Positions 8,313 through 17,141 of a DNA stretch of 64,000 nucleotides are shown piece by piece. The notes below the pieces were generated by a model. It was given only the letters and a program-made list of their open reading frames with translations. It searched no databases and was not told where the DNA came from. The position numbers were made by a program, and so were the translations under genes. The stretch comes from Plastoroseomonas arctica. GTDB taxonomy: Bacteria > Pseudomonadota > Alphaproteobacteria > Acetobacterales > Acetobacteraceae. The stretch spans positions 118,497 through 182,496 of the forward strand of contig NZ_JAAEDH010000005.1 in the NCBI RefSeq assembly GCF_018128965.1, in the 5' to 3' direction. How positions within the stretch are numbered: the first letter of the stretch is position 1; each line of letters begins with the position of its first letter.

Positions 8313-8669
8313 ATGATCGTCAGAAAATTCACCATTGCCGATACTGCGTTCAAACGCTTGTCGGGGCAGGATGGCGACGTGTTCACTGGCAATCTGGTCG
8401 ACGAACGGCATGGCGGACCGATCACGGTCGGCTACGGCCGCTATGGGCCCGGTCAGAGCATCGACGTGACGCTCGAGGTGGACGACGTGATGGTGGTCCT
8501 GGAAGGGCATCTCTCCGTCTTGACCAAGGCGGGCACGCTCAGCGCCGGTCCGGGTGACATCGTCCACATGCCCAAAGGCGAGACGGTGACCATTCGCTCG
8601 CATGAGGACGAGGTGGTGACCGCCTATGTCACCTATCCGCACTGGCGGGAGCCATCGAGCGCAGCGTAG
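8313..8669 (+). CDS. Cupin-fold protein, EutQ-like
   Basis: A 118-residue single cupin domain. Glycine-marked turns of the two cupin motifs are present: YGRYGPGQSIDVTLEVDDVM (motif 1 region, Glu kept, histidines absent) and LSAGPGDIVHMPKGETVTI (motif 2, with a single His). It resembles the C-terminal cupin of EutQ, which acts in ethanolamine use and acetate-kinase-like reactions, but no eut genes are nearby. With few metal ligands, it may bind an organic ligand rather than a metal. The SD is weak (GGAGAA about ten bases upstream). Confidence 0.7.
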   Translation: MIVRKFTIADTAFKRLSGQDGDVFTGNLVDERHGGPITVGYGRYGPGQSIDVTLEVDDVMVVLEGHLSVLTKAGTLSAGPGDIVHMPKGETVTIRSHEDEVVTAYVTYPHWREPSSAA

Positions 8670-8770
8670 CGCGCGAGCCCAGACCCTGCGACCTCCCCCA
8701 CCGGCGTTGCGGCGTCCCGCCCAGCCAACCGGGGCTACCCGCCAGCCGGCACCAATGGATGGAAATGGAG

Positions 8771-8816
8771 GATGGGGTGCAAACGTATGCGTTTGCGAGG
8801 GGAATTCCTTCCCCCC
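8771..8816. repeat. Variant copy of the GATGGGG/GGGGAATTCC hairpin repeat
   Basis: GATGGGG is followed by a small palindrome GCAAACG-tatg-CGTTTGC (8779-8796) and then GGGGAATTCCTTCCCC (8799-8814), which ends six bases before a stop codon on the minus strand. It matches the dispersed family seen at 21280, 31780, 44281, 50506, 54080 and 61241, but carries the extra palindrome where other copies have GTCTGGG. It lies between convergent genes and could terminate transcription. Confidence 0.55.
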
Positions 8817-8821
8817 GAGCT

Positions 8822-9811
8822 TCACTCCAGACGCGCCCCAGAGCGCGTCACCACCTCCGCCCAGCGGCGTTGCTCGGTGCGCAGGAAGGCGTCGAAGGTC
8901 GCCGGCGAGGTGCCGCCATCCGGCGTTAGCCCGGGCCGCGCCGCGCCGAGTTCTTCCATGCGGCGGATGAAGTCCGGCTCGCGCGTGACCTCGTTCAGCA
9001 GCCCGCCCAGGCGTTCGACCACCGGGCGGGGCGTGGCCGCGGGGGCGAGGATGCCGAACCAGGCGGTGGCTTCGAACCCATCGACGCCGGCTTCGGCGAG
9101 CGTCGGCACGTCGGGCAGCGCCGGCGAGCGTTCGCGCGAGGTGACGCCGAGCGCGCGGATGCGCCCCTCCCGGATGAAGGGGATGGCGGAGGGGATGTTG
9201 TCCATCCCGACATCGACGCGCCCGGCGACGAGCTCGGTCAGCACCGGCGCGGAGCCGCGGAACGGGATGTGCTGCATGCGCATCCCCGTCATCATGTTCA
9301 GCAGCTCGATGCAGATGTGCGGGCTGGTGCCGATGCCTGCCGTGCCGAAATTCAGCGCGCCGGGGCGGGCTGCGGCGAGCGCGACCAGCTCGCGCAGAGT
9401 CTGCGCTGGCGTGACGTTGGCGACCATCAGCACGTTGGGCACCTGCGCCAGCAGCGCCACGCCGACCAGGTCTTCCGGCTTGTAGGGCATGCGCGCGCCG
9501 TAGAGGGCGAAGTTGATCGCGCCGGTGCCGATGGTGGTGAGCAGCAGCGTGTTGCCGTCGGGCTCGGCGCGGGCCACCGCCTCGGCGCCGAGATTGCCGC
9601 CCGCGCCGGCGCGGTTCTCCACGATTACCTGGGCGCCGAGCCGCGTGCCAAGGCGTTCGGCCGCCACGCGCGCGATGATGTCCGTCGTGCCGGCCGGCGT
9701 GAAGGGCACGATCAGCCGGACCGGGCGCGCGCTGTTCTGCGCCAGGGCGGCGGCGGGTGCGGCGAGGCCGGCGGCCAGCACCGCGCGGCGGGGGAGGCGC
9801 GGGGCGCTCAT
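8822..9811 (-). CDS. Tripartite tricarboxylate (Bug/TctC) family periplasmic receptor
   Basis: A 329-residue secreted receptor. It has an N-terminal signal with twin-arginine-like start (PRRAVLAAGLAAPAAALAQ), then the family signature RLIVPFTPAGTTDIIAR, VIVENRAGAGGNLGAE, GTAGIGTSPHICIELL and PDVPTLAEAG. Bug proteins bind carboxylated or amidated organic acids; ligand is unknown. No TctA/TctB membrane subunits are nearby, as is common for the large orphan Bug families of Acetobacteraceae and Burkholderiales. Its ATG overlaps the TGA of the next receptor gene upstream (ATGA), so the two are co-translated. Confidence 0.88.
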   Translation of the reverse strand: MSAPRLPRRAVLAAGLAAPAAALAQNSARPVRLIVPFTPAGTTDIIARVAAERLGTRLGAQVIVENRAGAGGNLGAEAVARAEPDGNTLLLTTIGTGAINFALYGARMPYKPEDLVGVALLAQVPNVLMVANVTPAQTLRELVALAAARPGALNFGTAGIGTSPHICIELLNMMTGMRMQHIPFRGSAPVLTELVAGRVDVGMDNIPSAIPFIREGRIRALGVTSRERSPALPDVPTLAEAGVDGFEATAWFGILAPAATPRPVVERLGGLLNEVTREPDFIRRMEELGAARPGLTPDGGTSPATFDAFLRTEQRRWAEVVTRSGARLE

Positions 9812-10806
9812 TCCACCGTCACGCGGGCGCGGCGGACGACTTCGCCCCATTTCTCGACCTCGGCGGCCACGAAGCGGGCGAAACCGTCGGGGGAGGTGCC
9901 GCCATCGGGCGTCAGGTCTGGCGTCATGCCGCCCAGCTCGAGCAGGCGGCGCGCGGTCTCCGGCTCCTTGATGATGGCGTTCATCTCGGTGGAGATGCGG
10001 TCGATGATCGGGCGCGGCAGCCGCGCCGGCCCCTGCACGCCGAACCAGGCCGTGGCCTCGACGCGGGGGAACCCGGCCTCGGCCGTGGTCGGCACGTCCG
10101 GCAGCGCGGGCGTCCGCGTCGCGGTGGTCACCGCGAGGGTGCGCAGCAGCCCGCCGCGCAGGTGCCCGATGACCGAGGGCAGGTTGTCCACCCCCACCTC
10201 GATCCGGCCGGCGATGCATTCCTGCAGCATCGGTCCCGCGCCGCGGAAGGGCACATGCGTCAGGTCGATCCCGGCATCGAGCTTGAGCAGCTCGCCCGTC
10301 ATGTGCAGCGAGGTGCCGATGCCCGAGGAGCCGATATTCAGCTGACCGGGGCGCGCCTTCACGTAGTCGACCAGCTCGGCCAAGGTGCGGACAGGCAGCG
10401 ACGGATGCACGAAGATCGCGTTGGGCACGCGGATCAGCAGGCCGACCGCGGCGAGTTCCTCCGGCCGGTAGGGCATGCGGGCCCCATACAGCGTGTAGTT
10501 GATCGCACTCGAGCTGATGGTGCACATCACCAGCGAGTAGCCATCGGGTTCGGCCTTGGCGACCACATCGGTGCCGACATTGCCGCCCGCGCCGGGCCGG
10601 TTCTCCACGATCACGTTCTGGCCGAGGCGCTGCGTCAGGCGCTCGGCCAGGATGCGCGCGGCGATGTCGGTGGTGCCGGCCGGCGTGAAGGGCACCACCA
10701 GGCGGATGGTGCGATTCGGCCAGGCGGCCTGGGCGAGCGCGGGTGCCGCAAGGCGCGGAGCGGCGATGGCGGCGGCGATGCCCAGCAGGGCGCGGCGTTG
10801 GGTCAT
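9808..10806 (-). CDS. Tripartite tricarboxylate (Bug/TctC) family periplasmic receptor
   Basis: A 332-residue paralogue of the adjacent gene. It has signal MTQRRALLGIAAAIAAPRLA with cleavage near ALAQ, then LVVPFTPAGTTDIAARI, VIVENRPGAGGNVGTD, NIGSSGIGTSLHMTGELL and PDVPTTAEAGFP. The two share wording through the ligand-binding loops (ALYGARMPYKPEDL versus TLYGARMPYRPEEL), so they arose by tandem duplication and probably bind related ligands. This copy is first in the two-gene unit. It is divergent from the NdvA-type exporter gene, with 150 bases between for both promoters. Confidence 0.88.
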   Translation of the reverse strand: MTQRRALLGIAAAIAAPRLAAPALAQAAWPNRTIRLVVPFTPAGTTDIAARILAERLTQRLGQNVIVENRPGAGGNVGTDVVAKAEPDGYSLVMCTISSSAINYTLYGARMPYRPEELAAVGLLIRVPNAIFVHPSLPVRTLAELVDYVKARPGQLNIGSSGIGTSLHMTGELLKLDAGIDLTHVPFRGAGPMLQECIAGRIEVGVDNLPSVIGHLRGGLLRTLAVTTATRTPALPDVPTTAEAGFPRVEATAWFGVQGPARLPRPIIDRISTEMNAIIKEPETARRLLELGGMTPDLTPDGGTSPDGFARFVAAEVEKWGEVVRRARVTVE

Positions 10807-10956
10807 TCCCGGGGTTCCTCGATAATTTTGCCACAGACTGGCGCGCGTCTGCGTTCACAGCAAGCCGCGCGTTGCGTGGGGCCCGGGCCGCACAGATCGC
10901 GGCTTGTGCGCTCGCGCGCGACTTGGCAAGCAGGCGCACCATCCAGGGATTGGCCG

Positions 10957-12717
10957 ATGCGGTTTTTCAAAGTCTATGGCCGCGTCCTGGCCCTGCTCGG
11001 GGCGGACCGGAACGTGGCGATCGGGCTTGCGGTCGCATCGCTCGCGCTGGCCGGGCTGCAATTCCTCGAACCGGTGCTGTTCGGGCGCGTGGTGGATGTG
11101 CTCGCGCGCTCCGACCGGATGGAGCAGAGCGCGGTCTGGGCGGAAGCCTTCGCGCTGCTCACGCTGTGGATCTCGGTGGGCCTGTCCGGCATCGGCGCCA
11201 GCACGGCCGTGGCACTGCTGGCCGACCGGATGGCGCATCGCAACCGGCTGATCGTGATGCATGATTTCTTCCAGCACGTGCTCGGCCTGCCGCTGTCCTT
11301 CCATGGCGACACCCAGTCGGGCCGGCTGATGAAGGTGATGCTGGTCGGCTCGGACAATCTGTTCGGCCTCTGGGTCGCGTTCTTCCGCGAGCATCTGACG
11401 ACCTTCATCGCCGCCCTGGTGCTGCTGCCGATGACGATGGCGATGAACTGGCGGCTTGGGTTGCTGCTGATCGCGCTGGTGGTCGTGTTCTGCCTGCTCT
11501 CGGCCTATGTCATCCAGCGCACCCAGACGGCGCAGGAACAGGTGGAATGGCTGCATTCGCGCCTGGCCGGCAATGCGCAGGACGCGCTGTCCAACGTGGT
11601 GGTGGTGCAGAGCTTCACCCGCCTGGGCTACGAGGCGCGGCTGTTCGCGGACACCATGAAGCAGGTGCTCGACCACCAGTTCCCGGTGCTGAACTGGTGG
11701 GCGGTGGTCGCCGTGCTGACCCAGGCCGCCTCGACCGTCACGGTCATCCTGATCTTCCTGCTCGGCACCTGGCTGCACATCAACGGGCAGGCGAGCGTGG
11801 GCGAGATCGTCTCCTTCATGGGCTTCGCCACCCTGCTGATCGGCAAGCTGCAGAGTGCCGTGACCTTCGCCTCGCGCCTGGTGTTCCAGATGCCGAGCCT
11901 CGAGGAGATGTTTGCGGTCAAGGATTCGAAAAGCTCGGTGCCGGAACGCCCCGACGCGCGCGATATCGGCCGCGCCACCGGCGAGGTCGCGTTCGAGGGC
12001 GTGGGCTTTGCCTATCCGGGCGGCCCGCCGATCCTGCGCGACATCGCCTTCACCGCCGCACCCGGTCGGACCCTCGCGCTCGTGGGCCAGACCGGGGCGG
12101 GCAAGTCCACCGCCATGGCGCTGCTCCAGCGCCTGTGGGACCCGAGCGAGGGGCGCATCACGCTCGACGGCGTGGACCTGCGCGATCTCACCCTGATGTC
12201 GCTGCGGCGCAATATCGGCGTGGTGTTCCAGGAGAGCATGCTGTTCAACCGCACCATCCGGGAGAACCTGCTGGTCGGCCGCCCCGACGCGACCGAGGCG
12301 GATATCGAGCTCGCCTGCCGCGAGGCCGAGGCCTACGACTTCATCCTCCGCCAGCCCAAGGGCCTCGACACCATGATCGGCGAGCGCGGCAGCACGCTCT
12401 CGGGCGGCCAGCGCCAGCGCCTGGCGATCGCGCGCGCGCTGCTGAAGAACCCGCCGGTGCTGATCCTGGACGAGGCGACCTCCGCGCTGGACGCGGCGAC
12501 CGAGGCGCGGGTGCAGAAGGCGCTCGCGCGGCTGATGGCGGGGCGGACGACCTTCATCATCGCCCACCGCCTGTCCACGGTGCGCGACGCCGACGAGATC
12601 ATGGTGTTCGAGCAGGGGCGCGTTGCCGAGCGCGGCAGCTTCAACGAACTCGTCGCCCTGGACGGGTTGTTCGCCGCTTTGGTGAAGACCCAGCTCTCCC
12701 ACGCCACGGCAGCGTGA
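10957..12717 (+). CDS. ndvA: Cyclic beta-1,2-glucan type ABC exporter (NdvA/ChvA)
   Basis: A 586-residue half-transporter in which a six-helix membrane domain (residues 1-320) precedes an ATPase domain. Walker A GQTGAGKST lies near 376-384, signature LSGGQRQRLAIARALL near 480, Walker B VLILDEATSALD near 502 and the switch AHRLSTVRDADEI after it. Length and wording (QVEWLHSRLAGNAQDALSNV, VVVQSF) match NdvA/ChvA, which export cyclic beta-1,2-glucan. No NdvB synthase is in this window, so the exported glycan is inferred. The open frame extends far upstream, but the ATG at 10957 gives the family length. Confidence 0.85.
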   Translation: MRFFKVYGRVLALLGADRNVAIGLAVASLALAGLQFLEPVLFGRVVDVLARSDRMEQSAVWAEAFALLTLWISVGLSGIGASTAVALLADRMAHRNRLIVMHDFFQHVLGLPLSFHGDTQSGRLMKVMLVGSDNLFGLWVAFFREHLTTFIAALVLLPMTMAMNWRLGLLLIALVVVFCLLSAYVIQRTQTAQEQVEWLHSRLAGNAQDALSNVVVVQSFTRLGYEARLFADTMKQVLDHQFPVLNWWAVVAVLTQAASTVTVILIFLLGTWLHINGQASVGEIVSFMGFATLLIGKLQSAVTFASRLVFQMPSLEEMFAVKDSKSSVPERPDARDIGRATGEVAFEGVGFAYPGGPPILRDIAFTAAPGRTLALVGQTGAGKSTAMALLQRLWDPSEGRITLDGVDLRDLTLMSLRRNIGVVFQESMLFNRTIRENLLVGRPDATEADIELACREAEAYDFILRQPKGLDTMIGERGSTLSGGQRQRLAIARALLKNPPVLILDEATSALDAATEARVQKALARLMAGRTTFIIAHRLSTVRDADEIMVFEQGRVAERGSFNELVALDGLFAALVKTQLSHATAA

Positions 12718-12820
12718 CGGGCGGATTGCGTTTCGCGCTTGAATTGTGCGGCGCGACGGCGTCAGCCTGTCCTCTTGTCGGGCCGGGCATCGTCTCGCAG
12801 CCCGGCAACGGGAGGCAACG

Positions 12821-13252
12821 ATGACAATCGCTTCGATCCTCGCCCGCAAGGGCGGCAATGTCGTGTCCGTCGGCCCCGGGGAGGATGCGGTGGGCGTCGC
12901 CGCGACCCTGGCGCGGCATCGCATCGGCGCGGTGCTGGTGCGTGACGGGGCCGGCGTCGTTCTTGGCATCCTCTCCGAACGCGACATCGTCCGCGCCATC
13001 GGCAAGGACGGCACCGCCGCGCTGGCGATGACCGCGCGCCAGATGATGACGTCCGACGTGCACTCGGTGAGCCCCGACACCGGCATCAACGAGGCCCTGG
13101 GCGAGATGACCGACCGGCGCATCCGGCACCTGCCGGTGATGACCGCCGGGACCGTCGCGGGGATGGTCTCGATCGGGGATCTGGTGAAGGCGCGGATGGA
13201 CGCGATCATCGAGGAAGCGGAAAGCCTGCGCGCCTTCGTCACCGCATCCTGA
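12821..13252 (+). CDS. CBS-domain pair protein
   Basis: A 143-residue protein made of two CBS motifs. The first spans about residues 8-60 (VVSVGPGEDAVGVAATLARH, GVVLGILSERDIVRAI) and the second about 75-130 (DVHSVSPDTGINEALGEMTD, RIRHLPVMTAGTVAGMVSIG). Stand-alone CBS pairs bind adenosine nucleotides and often modulate partner enzymes or channels; no partner is apparent here. The ATG at 12821 has GGAGG six bases upstream, deciding against a longer frame from 12746. A basic/acidic helix (KARMDAIIEEAESLRAF) ends the protein. Confidence 0.85.
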   Translation: MTIASILARKGGNVVSVGPGEDAVGVAATLARHRIGAVLVRDGAGVVLGILSERDIVRAIGKDGTAALAMTARQMMTSDVHSVSPDTGINEALGEMTDRRIRHLPVMTAGTVAGMVSIGDLVKARMDAIIEEAESLRAFVTAS

Positions 13253-13324
13253 CGACGAATCCGGCGGCCTGACGAACCACCGCCGCCTCCCGACCCCTCG
13301 CTGACGATGGGTCGCGTTCGGCCA

Positions 13325-13687
13325 TCAACCCCAGCGTTTGACGACCTTTTTGTTGGGCTCCAACGCGAGTGTGACGCTGGCCGACTGGCCGATGATCGGC
13401 TTGGCTTCGAGCATCACCATCTGGACGATGGCGCCGGATTCCGCGGATGTATCATCGGCGAAGTCGATATTGGCGATGGTGGCATTGAAGCTGGGCACGG
13501 AGGAGGGGGCGAACTCCTCGAACCACTTCTTGTGCGTCGGGTCGTAGCTGACGATCAGCAGGCCGATCGGCGCGCCCGCGATGGTCGCCCCTTTCAGACG
13601 GCCGACATTCGCGGTGGTCATGACGCAGGTGATGTGGAAGGGGTCGGTGGTACCCGTCCCCAGAGGGATCCTGGCGGCCTGCGCCAT
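13325..13687 (-). CDS. Hypothetical protein, unknown
   Basis: A 120-residue protein that I do not recognise. It is predicted mostly beta: alternating hydrophobic stretches (HITCVMTTANVGRL, PIGLLIVSYDP, ATIANIDFADD, AIVQMVMLEAKPIIGQSA, SVTLALEPNKK) suggest a small beta-sandwich or barrel. There is one cysteine and no signal peptide. The start at 13687 has only a weak AAGG ahead. It is less GC-biased than its neighbours. It sits between the CBS gene (convergent) and dps, with about 200 bases of non-coding DNA upstream. Confidence 0.5.
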   Translation of the reverse strand: MAQAARIPLGTGTTDPFHITCVMTTANVGRLKGATIAGAPIGLLIVSYDPTHKKWFEEFAPSSVPSFNATIANIDFADDTSAESGAIVQMVMLEAKPIIGQSASVTLALEPNKKVVKRWG

Positions 13688-13884
13688 ACGCCTTGGCGGC
13701 CTACGGGCCCGAAATGGCGCTGGAGCTCAGCTGCGCGCGAACCTAGTCGTTCCAAAATCTCGATCGGTTATTTGATGAAGGCTCAAGTCTAGGCGACGGC
13801 CAAGGAAGCTGACGCGTGCGCGCCGTCTTACCGCATCCTGGAATCAGGCGGCGGCCCTTTCATCGAGCCGCCGCACCGCGTGTC

Positions 13885-14358
13885 TTACTTCTGGAAGTGG
13901 GCTTCGAGCATCCACAGCGACTTGTCGAGGAAACGCGAATGCTCGGTCAGCAGGTCCGAGGTGTCCGTGTCGCCGGCTTCGTCGGTCGAATCGATGCCTT
14001 CGCGAACCGACTTCGCAAGAGCCGCGTAGCGCGTGGACAGCGCCTTCACGTGGTCCAGCCCGTCGAGCAGCTTGTTCGAATAGGCCTCGAGGCGCGTGGT
14101 GTCGCCGATCGTCTGCGTGGTGCCGTCGGCGATGGCGCCGAGCTGCACGATCCGCTCCGCGATCTCATCGGCCAGCTCGTTCAGCTCGCCATAGAACTTC
14201 TCGAACATCTTGTGCAGGCCGGCGAACTGCGGACCCTTCACGTTCCAATGCGCCTGGCGGGTGGCGTTGGTCAGGTCGGAGGTATCGACCAGCACGCCCT
14301 GCAGCACGCCGATCGACACCTTCTTGGCATTGTCGGGAACATCATTCAGCGTCTTCAT
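13885..14358 (-). CDS. dps: Dps-family DNA starvation/stationary-phase protection protein
   Basis: A 157-residue ferritin-like protein. The family pattern is present: LTNATRQAHWNVKGPQFAGL holds the ferroxidase His, LHKMFEKFYGELNELADEIA gives the second His and the acidic ligands on the adjacent subunit, and the C-terminal helix (SRFLDKSLWMLEAHFQK) is complete. Dps dodecamers oxidise ferrous iron with peroxide and protect DNA during starvation and oxidative stress. GGAGAT lies eight bases before the ATG. A GC-rich 7-bp stem just beyond the stop (13848-13874) lacks a T-run, so the terminator is uncertain. Confidence 0.93.
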   Translation of the reverse strand: MKTLNDVPDNAKKVSIGVLQGVLVDTSDLTNATRQAHWNVKGPQFAGLHKMFEKFYGELNELADEIAERIVQLGAIADGTTQTIGDTTRLEAYSNKLLDGLDHVKALSTRYAALAKSVREGIDSTDEAGDTDTSDLLTEHSRFLDKSLWMLEAHFQK

Positions 14359-14410
14359 CTTGGGATCTCCATGGACATCGCGAGGCAGATAGGTGCGCCC
14401 TCGCCCGATG

Positions 14411-16000
14411 TCAGGGGTTCAGGTTCAGGTAGCGCGACGCTTCGGGCGGCGCATCCCCGTGGTGGAACGCCGCGGCGCGCGCCAGGGTTGCGAGGTCGCC
14501 GGCATCCATCCTGCCGGCTTCGCGCAGGTGGTCGGTCCAGCTTTCCATCACCCACAGCTCGGCGAAGGTCTCGGGGTGGGCGATATCCTCGTACAGGCGC
14601 CAGACGCGGGCGCCGTTGCGCAGGCGCAGGCGGCGCATCTCCGCCATCAGGGCGATGAACGGGGCGCGGTTCTCGGCGACGACGGTGTAGCGGACCACCT
14701 CGAGCAGGCGGCCCGAATGCTCGTTCAGCAATTCGGTGAATTCGGCCGCCGGGGCCTCGGGCATCGGCAGCGGGGCCGCCGGGGCCTGGGCGGAGGATGG
14801 CGGGTCGATCCGCCAGGACCGCACCAGCGCGGCGACGGCGGCCCCCGTCACGGCGGCGAGCAGCAGGGTCTCGGTCACCCCGATGATGCTGCCCAGGATG
14901 CCCCAGATGGCCGAACCCGCGGCGAGCGCGCCGAAGAAGGAGAGCTGGTAGATGCCGATCGCGCGCGCCCGGACCCAGGCGGGCGAGGCGAGCTGGGCGG
15001 CGGCCTGCAGCGTGCTGGCCGCGCCGATCCAGGCGATGCCGAAGGCGACCATGCCGACGCCCGCCGGCAGCCAGTGCGGGAAGGCGCCGAGCAGGGCAAT
15101 GGCGCAGGCGGCGAGGATCGAGAAGCGGAACACGATGGCCCCGCGCGTCGCGCTGCCGCGCAGGTAGGGCAGCGCAAACCCCGCGCTGACCGCGCCCGCG
15201 CCCATCGCCGTCAGCATCAGGCCGAAGGCATCCGGACCCAGGCCGAGGCGCCCGCGCACCAGGATGGGCAGCAGGCCCCAGACGGCGGCGGTGAAGAAGA
15301 AGAACGCGCAGGCCCGCAGGATCGCCGCCCGCAGCGCCGGCGAGGCGGCAACGAAGAACACGCCCGAGCGCATCGCGGGCAGGAAGTGCTCGGGCGGCAA
15401 CGTGTCCGTGCTGCGCGTGCGCCGCCACAGGACCAGGGCAGCCACCATGACGATGAAGCCGCTCGCCGCGAGGACGAAGGAGGCCTCGACGCCGGAGAGC
15501 GCGATGATGAACCCACCGATCGCCGGGCCCAGCGCGCGCGCGAGGTTGAAGCCGATGCCGTTGAGCGCGATCGCCTGGACCAGGTCCTCGCGCGGGACCA
15601 GCTCGGGCGTGGTGGCCGCCATGGCGGGGAAGATCAGCGCCGTGCCGGAGCCGATACCGAAGGTGAGCGCGAGCAGCCCCCAGGCACCCAGGCCGCCGGA
15701 GAAGGTGAGGATGGCGAGCAGCACGCCCATCGCCGCCATCCACAGCTGCGCCGCGATCAGCATGCGCCGGCGGTCGAGGATGTCGGCGAGCGCACCGGCC
15801 GGGAGGGCCAACAGGAAGACCGGCAGCATCGAGGCCGCCTGCACCAGGCTCACCATGACCGGGGAAGGGGCGAGGGAGGTCATCAGCCAGGCCGCCCCGG
15901 TGTTCTGCACCCACAGCCCGGTATTGGCGGCGAGTCCCGCAATCCAGAGGCTGCGGAAGACCGGGTGTCGGAGCGGCGCCAGCGCGGCGGGAAGAGCCAT
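14411..16000 (-). CDS. MFS transporter, MFS_3 (enterobactin-exporter-like) family with C-terminal extension
   Basis: A 529-residue transporter. About 12 helices fill residues 1-400, opening with FRSLWIAGLAANTGLWVQNTGAAWLM and the loop motif PAGALADILDRRRMLI. A soluble tail of about 120 residues follows (RYTVVAENRAPFIALMAEMR ... LWVMESWTDHLREAGRM), which resembles an antibiotic-biosynthesis-monooxygenase-type ferredoxin-like fold. This fused tail is typical of the DUF894/MFS_3 family, usually annotated as drug or siderophore exporters. Substrate cannot be inferred. It is upstream of dps on the same strand, 52 bases away, with no visible terminator between. Confidence 0.85.
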   Translation of the reverse strand: MALPAALAPLRHPVFRSLWIAGLAANTGLWVQNTGAAWLMTSLAPSPVMVSLVQAASMLPVFLLALPAGALADILDRRRMLIAAQLWMAAMGVLLAILTFSGGLGAWGLLALTFGIGSGTALIFPAMAATTPELVPREDLVQAIALNGIGFNLARALGPAIGGFIIALSGVEASFVLAASGFIVMVAALVLWRRTRSTDTLPPEHFLPAMRSGVFFVAASPALRAAILRACAFFFFTAAVWGLLPILVRGRLGLGPDAFGLMLTAMGAGAVSAGFALPYLRGSATRGAIVFRFSILAACAIALLGAFPHWLPAGVGMVAFGIAWIGAASTLQAAAQLASPAWVRARAIGIYQLSFFGALAAGSAIWGILGSIIGVTETLLLAAVTGAAVAALVRSWRIDPPSSAQAPAAPLPMPEAPAAEFTELLNEHSGRLLEVVRYTVVAENRAPFIALMAEMRRLRLRNGARVWRLYEDIAHPETFAELWVMESWTDHLREAGRMDAGDLATLARAAAFHHGDAPPEASRYLNLNP

Positions 16001-16083
16001 GGGCGCCTGTGTGCCAGATATTGCTGCGCCGCGAAACGCACTGCGTGGATGACTCGGGCCACGTGGCGGATTACGCTGGCGTC

Positions 16084-16410
16084 ATGGCCGCGCCCTTTGC
16101 CACCTATGCCGAATTCTGGCCGCACTACCTGCGCGAGCACGCCAACCCGGCGACGCGCAGCGTGCATCTGGCCGGGACGCTGATCGCGGTGGCGCTGCTG
16201 CTCTGGGGCCTGGTCATGGGGCCGCGTTGGCTGCTGCTGGCGGTGCCTGTCGCCGGGTATGGCTTCGCCTGGGGCAGCCACATGCTGGTCGAGCGCAACC
16301 GGCCGGCCACCTTTACCTATCCGCTGTGGTCGCTGGGCTCGGACCTGCGCATGGCGTGGCTGATGCTGACGGGGCGCCTGGCGCCGGAGCTGCGCCGCGC
16401 CGGACTATGA
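16084..16410 (+). CDS. DUF962/Mpo1-like membrane protein
   Basis: A 108-residue membrane protein. The family start FATYAEFWPHYLREHANPATRSVHLAGTL is intact, with its conserved histidines; three further hydrophobic stretches follow. Yeast Mpo1 is an iron-dependent dioxygenase that alpha-oxidises 2-hydroxy fatty acids; bacterial members are mostly untested. The ATG at 16084 is chosen because the preceding 25 codons of open frame contain no family residues. It is divergent from the MFS gene with an 83-base gap. Confidence 0.8.
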   Translation: MAAPFATYAEFWPHYLREHANPATRSVHLAGTLIAVALLLWGLVMGPRWLLLAVPVAGYGFAWGSHMLVERNRPATFTYPLWSLGSDLRMAWLMLTGRLAPELRRAGL

Positions 16411-16507
16411 TGCGAAGCGGCAAGCAAGGTTACAATTCGGCTGCGCCGAGCACCGAACACCCATGGTATTCTGGGGCTATTGCAACAGCGCCATGCAGGA
16501 GAAGCAG

Positions 16508-16660
16508 ATGCGCAAGCTCGGTGTCCTCGCCGCCCTGATGGCGGCCACTCTCACGCTCTCGGCCTGCGTCGTCGTGCCGGTGCGGCCGCGGCCCTACGGG
16601 TACTACGCGCCGGCGCCTGCGGTGGTCGTCGCCCGGCCCTATCCGCGCTACTACTACTGA
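16508..16660 (+). CDS. Small lipoprotein
   Basis: A 50-residue protein with a lipoprotein signal peptide. Basic start MRKLG, hydrophobic core VLAALMAATLTL, and lipobox LSAC with Cys at about residue 18 indicate acylation and export. The mature part is only about 32 residues, rich in Pro, Tyr and Val (VRPRPYGYYAPAPAVVVARP). AGGAGA stands six bases before the ATG. Such small Tyr/Pro-rich lipoproteins are common in alphaproteobacteria and mostly uncharacterised. It converges with another small exported protein. Confidence 0.75.
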   Translation: MRKLGVLAALMAATLTLSACVVVPVRPRPYGYYAPAPAVVVARPYPRYYY

Positions 16661-16669
16661 CGCGAGGCG

Positions 16670-16693
16670 CCCGGGGGCCGAGAGGCCCCCGGG
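16670..16693. terminator. GC-rich hairpin with GAGA loop between convergent genes
   Basis: CCGGGGGCC at 16671-16679 pairs with GGCCCCCGG at 16684-16692, closing a GAGA tetraloop. It lies between a plus-strand gene ending at 16660 and a minus-strand gene ending at 16705. There is no T-run, so it may be a bidirectional, Rho-assisted terminator or RNA-stabilising stem. Confidence 0.5.
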
Positions 16694-16704
16694 GCCAGCC
16701 TGCC

Positions 16705-16956
16705 TCAGCGGCAGATGCGGACAGGGCGCTCGCGCACGACGATGCGGCCGAAGCGGTCCTGGAAGCGAACGCGGCGCACCTCGGTCCAGCAGCGGCGCTC
16801 GCGGCCGCGATAGTACTGCACCTGCTCGGTCAGCGGCGCGCTCGCGACGTCCGTCGCGAAGGTCCGGCCCGATGTGGCGGAGGCGGGGGCGGCGGCGAAG
16901 CCGAGGGGCAGGGCCAGGAGGCCGAGCTGCATGAGGCGCGTGAACGATATGGTCAT
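16705..16956 (-). CDS. Small exported protein, unknown
   Basis: An 83-residue protein with an N-terminal signal peptide. MTISFTRLMQLGLLALPLGF precedes a likely cleavage after ASA (residue about 27). The mature part is short, basic and arginine-rich (YYRGRERRCWTEVRRVRF, RPVRIC) with two cysteines that could form one disulfide. AGGGAGAA lies upstream of the ATG. It resembles many small periplasmic proteins of unknown role in Acetobacteraceae. Confidence 0.7.
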   Translation of the reverse strand: MTISFTRLMQLGLLALPLGFAAAPASATSGRTFATDVASAPLTEQVQYYRGRERRCWTEVRRVRFQDRFGRIVVRERPVRICR

Positions 16957-17141
16957 TGCGAATTCTCCCTGTTCATTGCGTGAGTGTTGCCCCGTATTTC
17001 GTCCGCGCCAAGGCAAGAAATCGGCAATCCGGAGGCAATCTGGGACGCCGCGCGACGGCCCCGGGACGGTGTCGGGGAAGGCTTGGCGGCGCCGCGCCGG
17101 CGTTCCATAGAGAAGGCCGAACCATCCGGGAACCGCCCCCC

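Noticed and set aside
13848..13874. Hairpin just past the dps stop as an intrinsic terminator
   Set aside because: The stem is real but the loop is 13 bases and no T-run follows, so it was not called.
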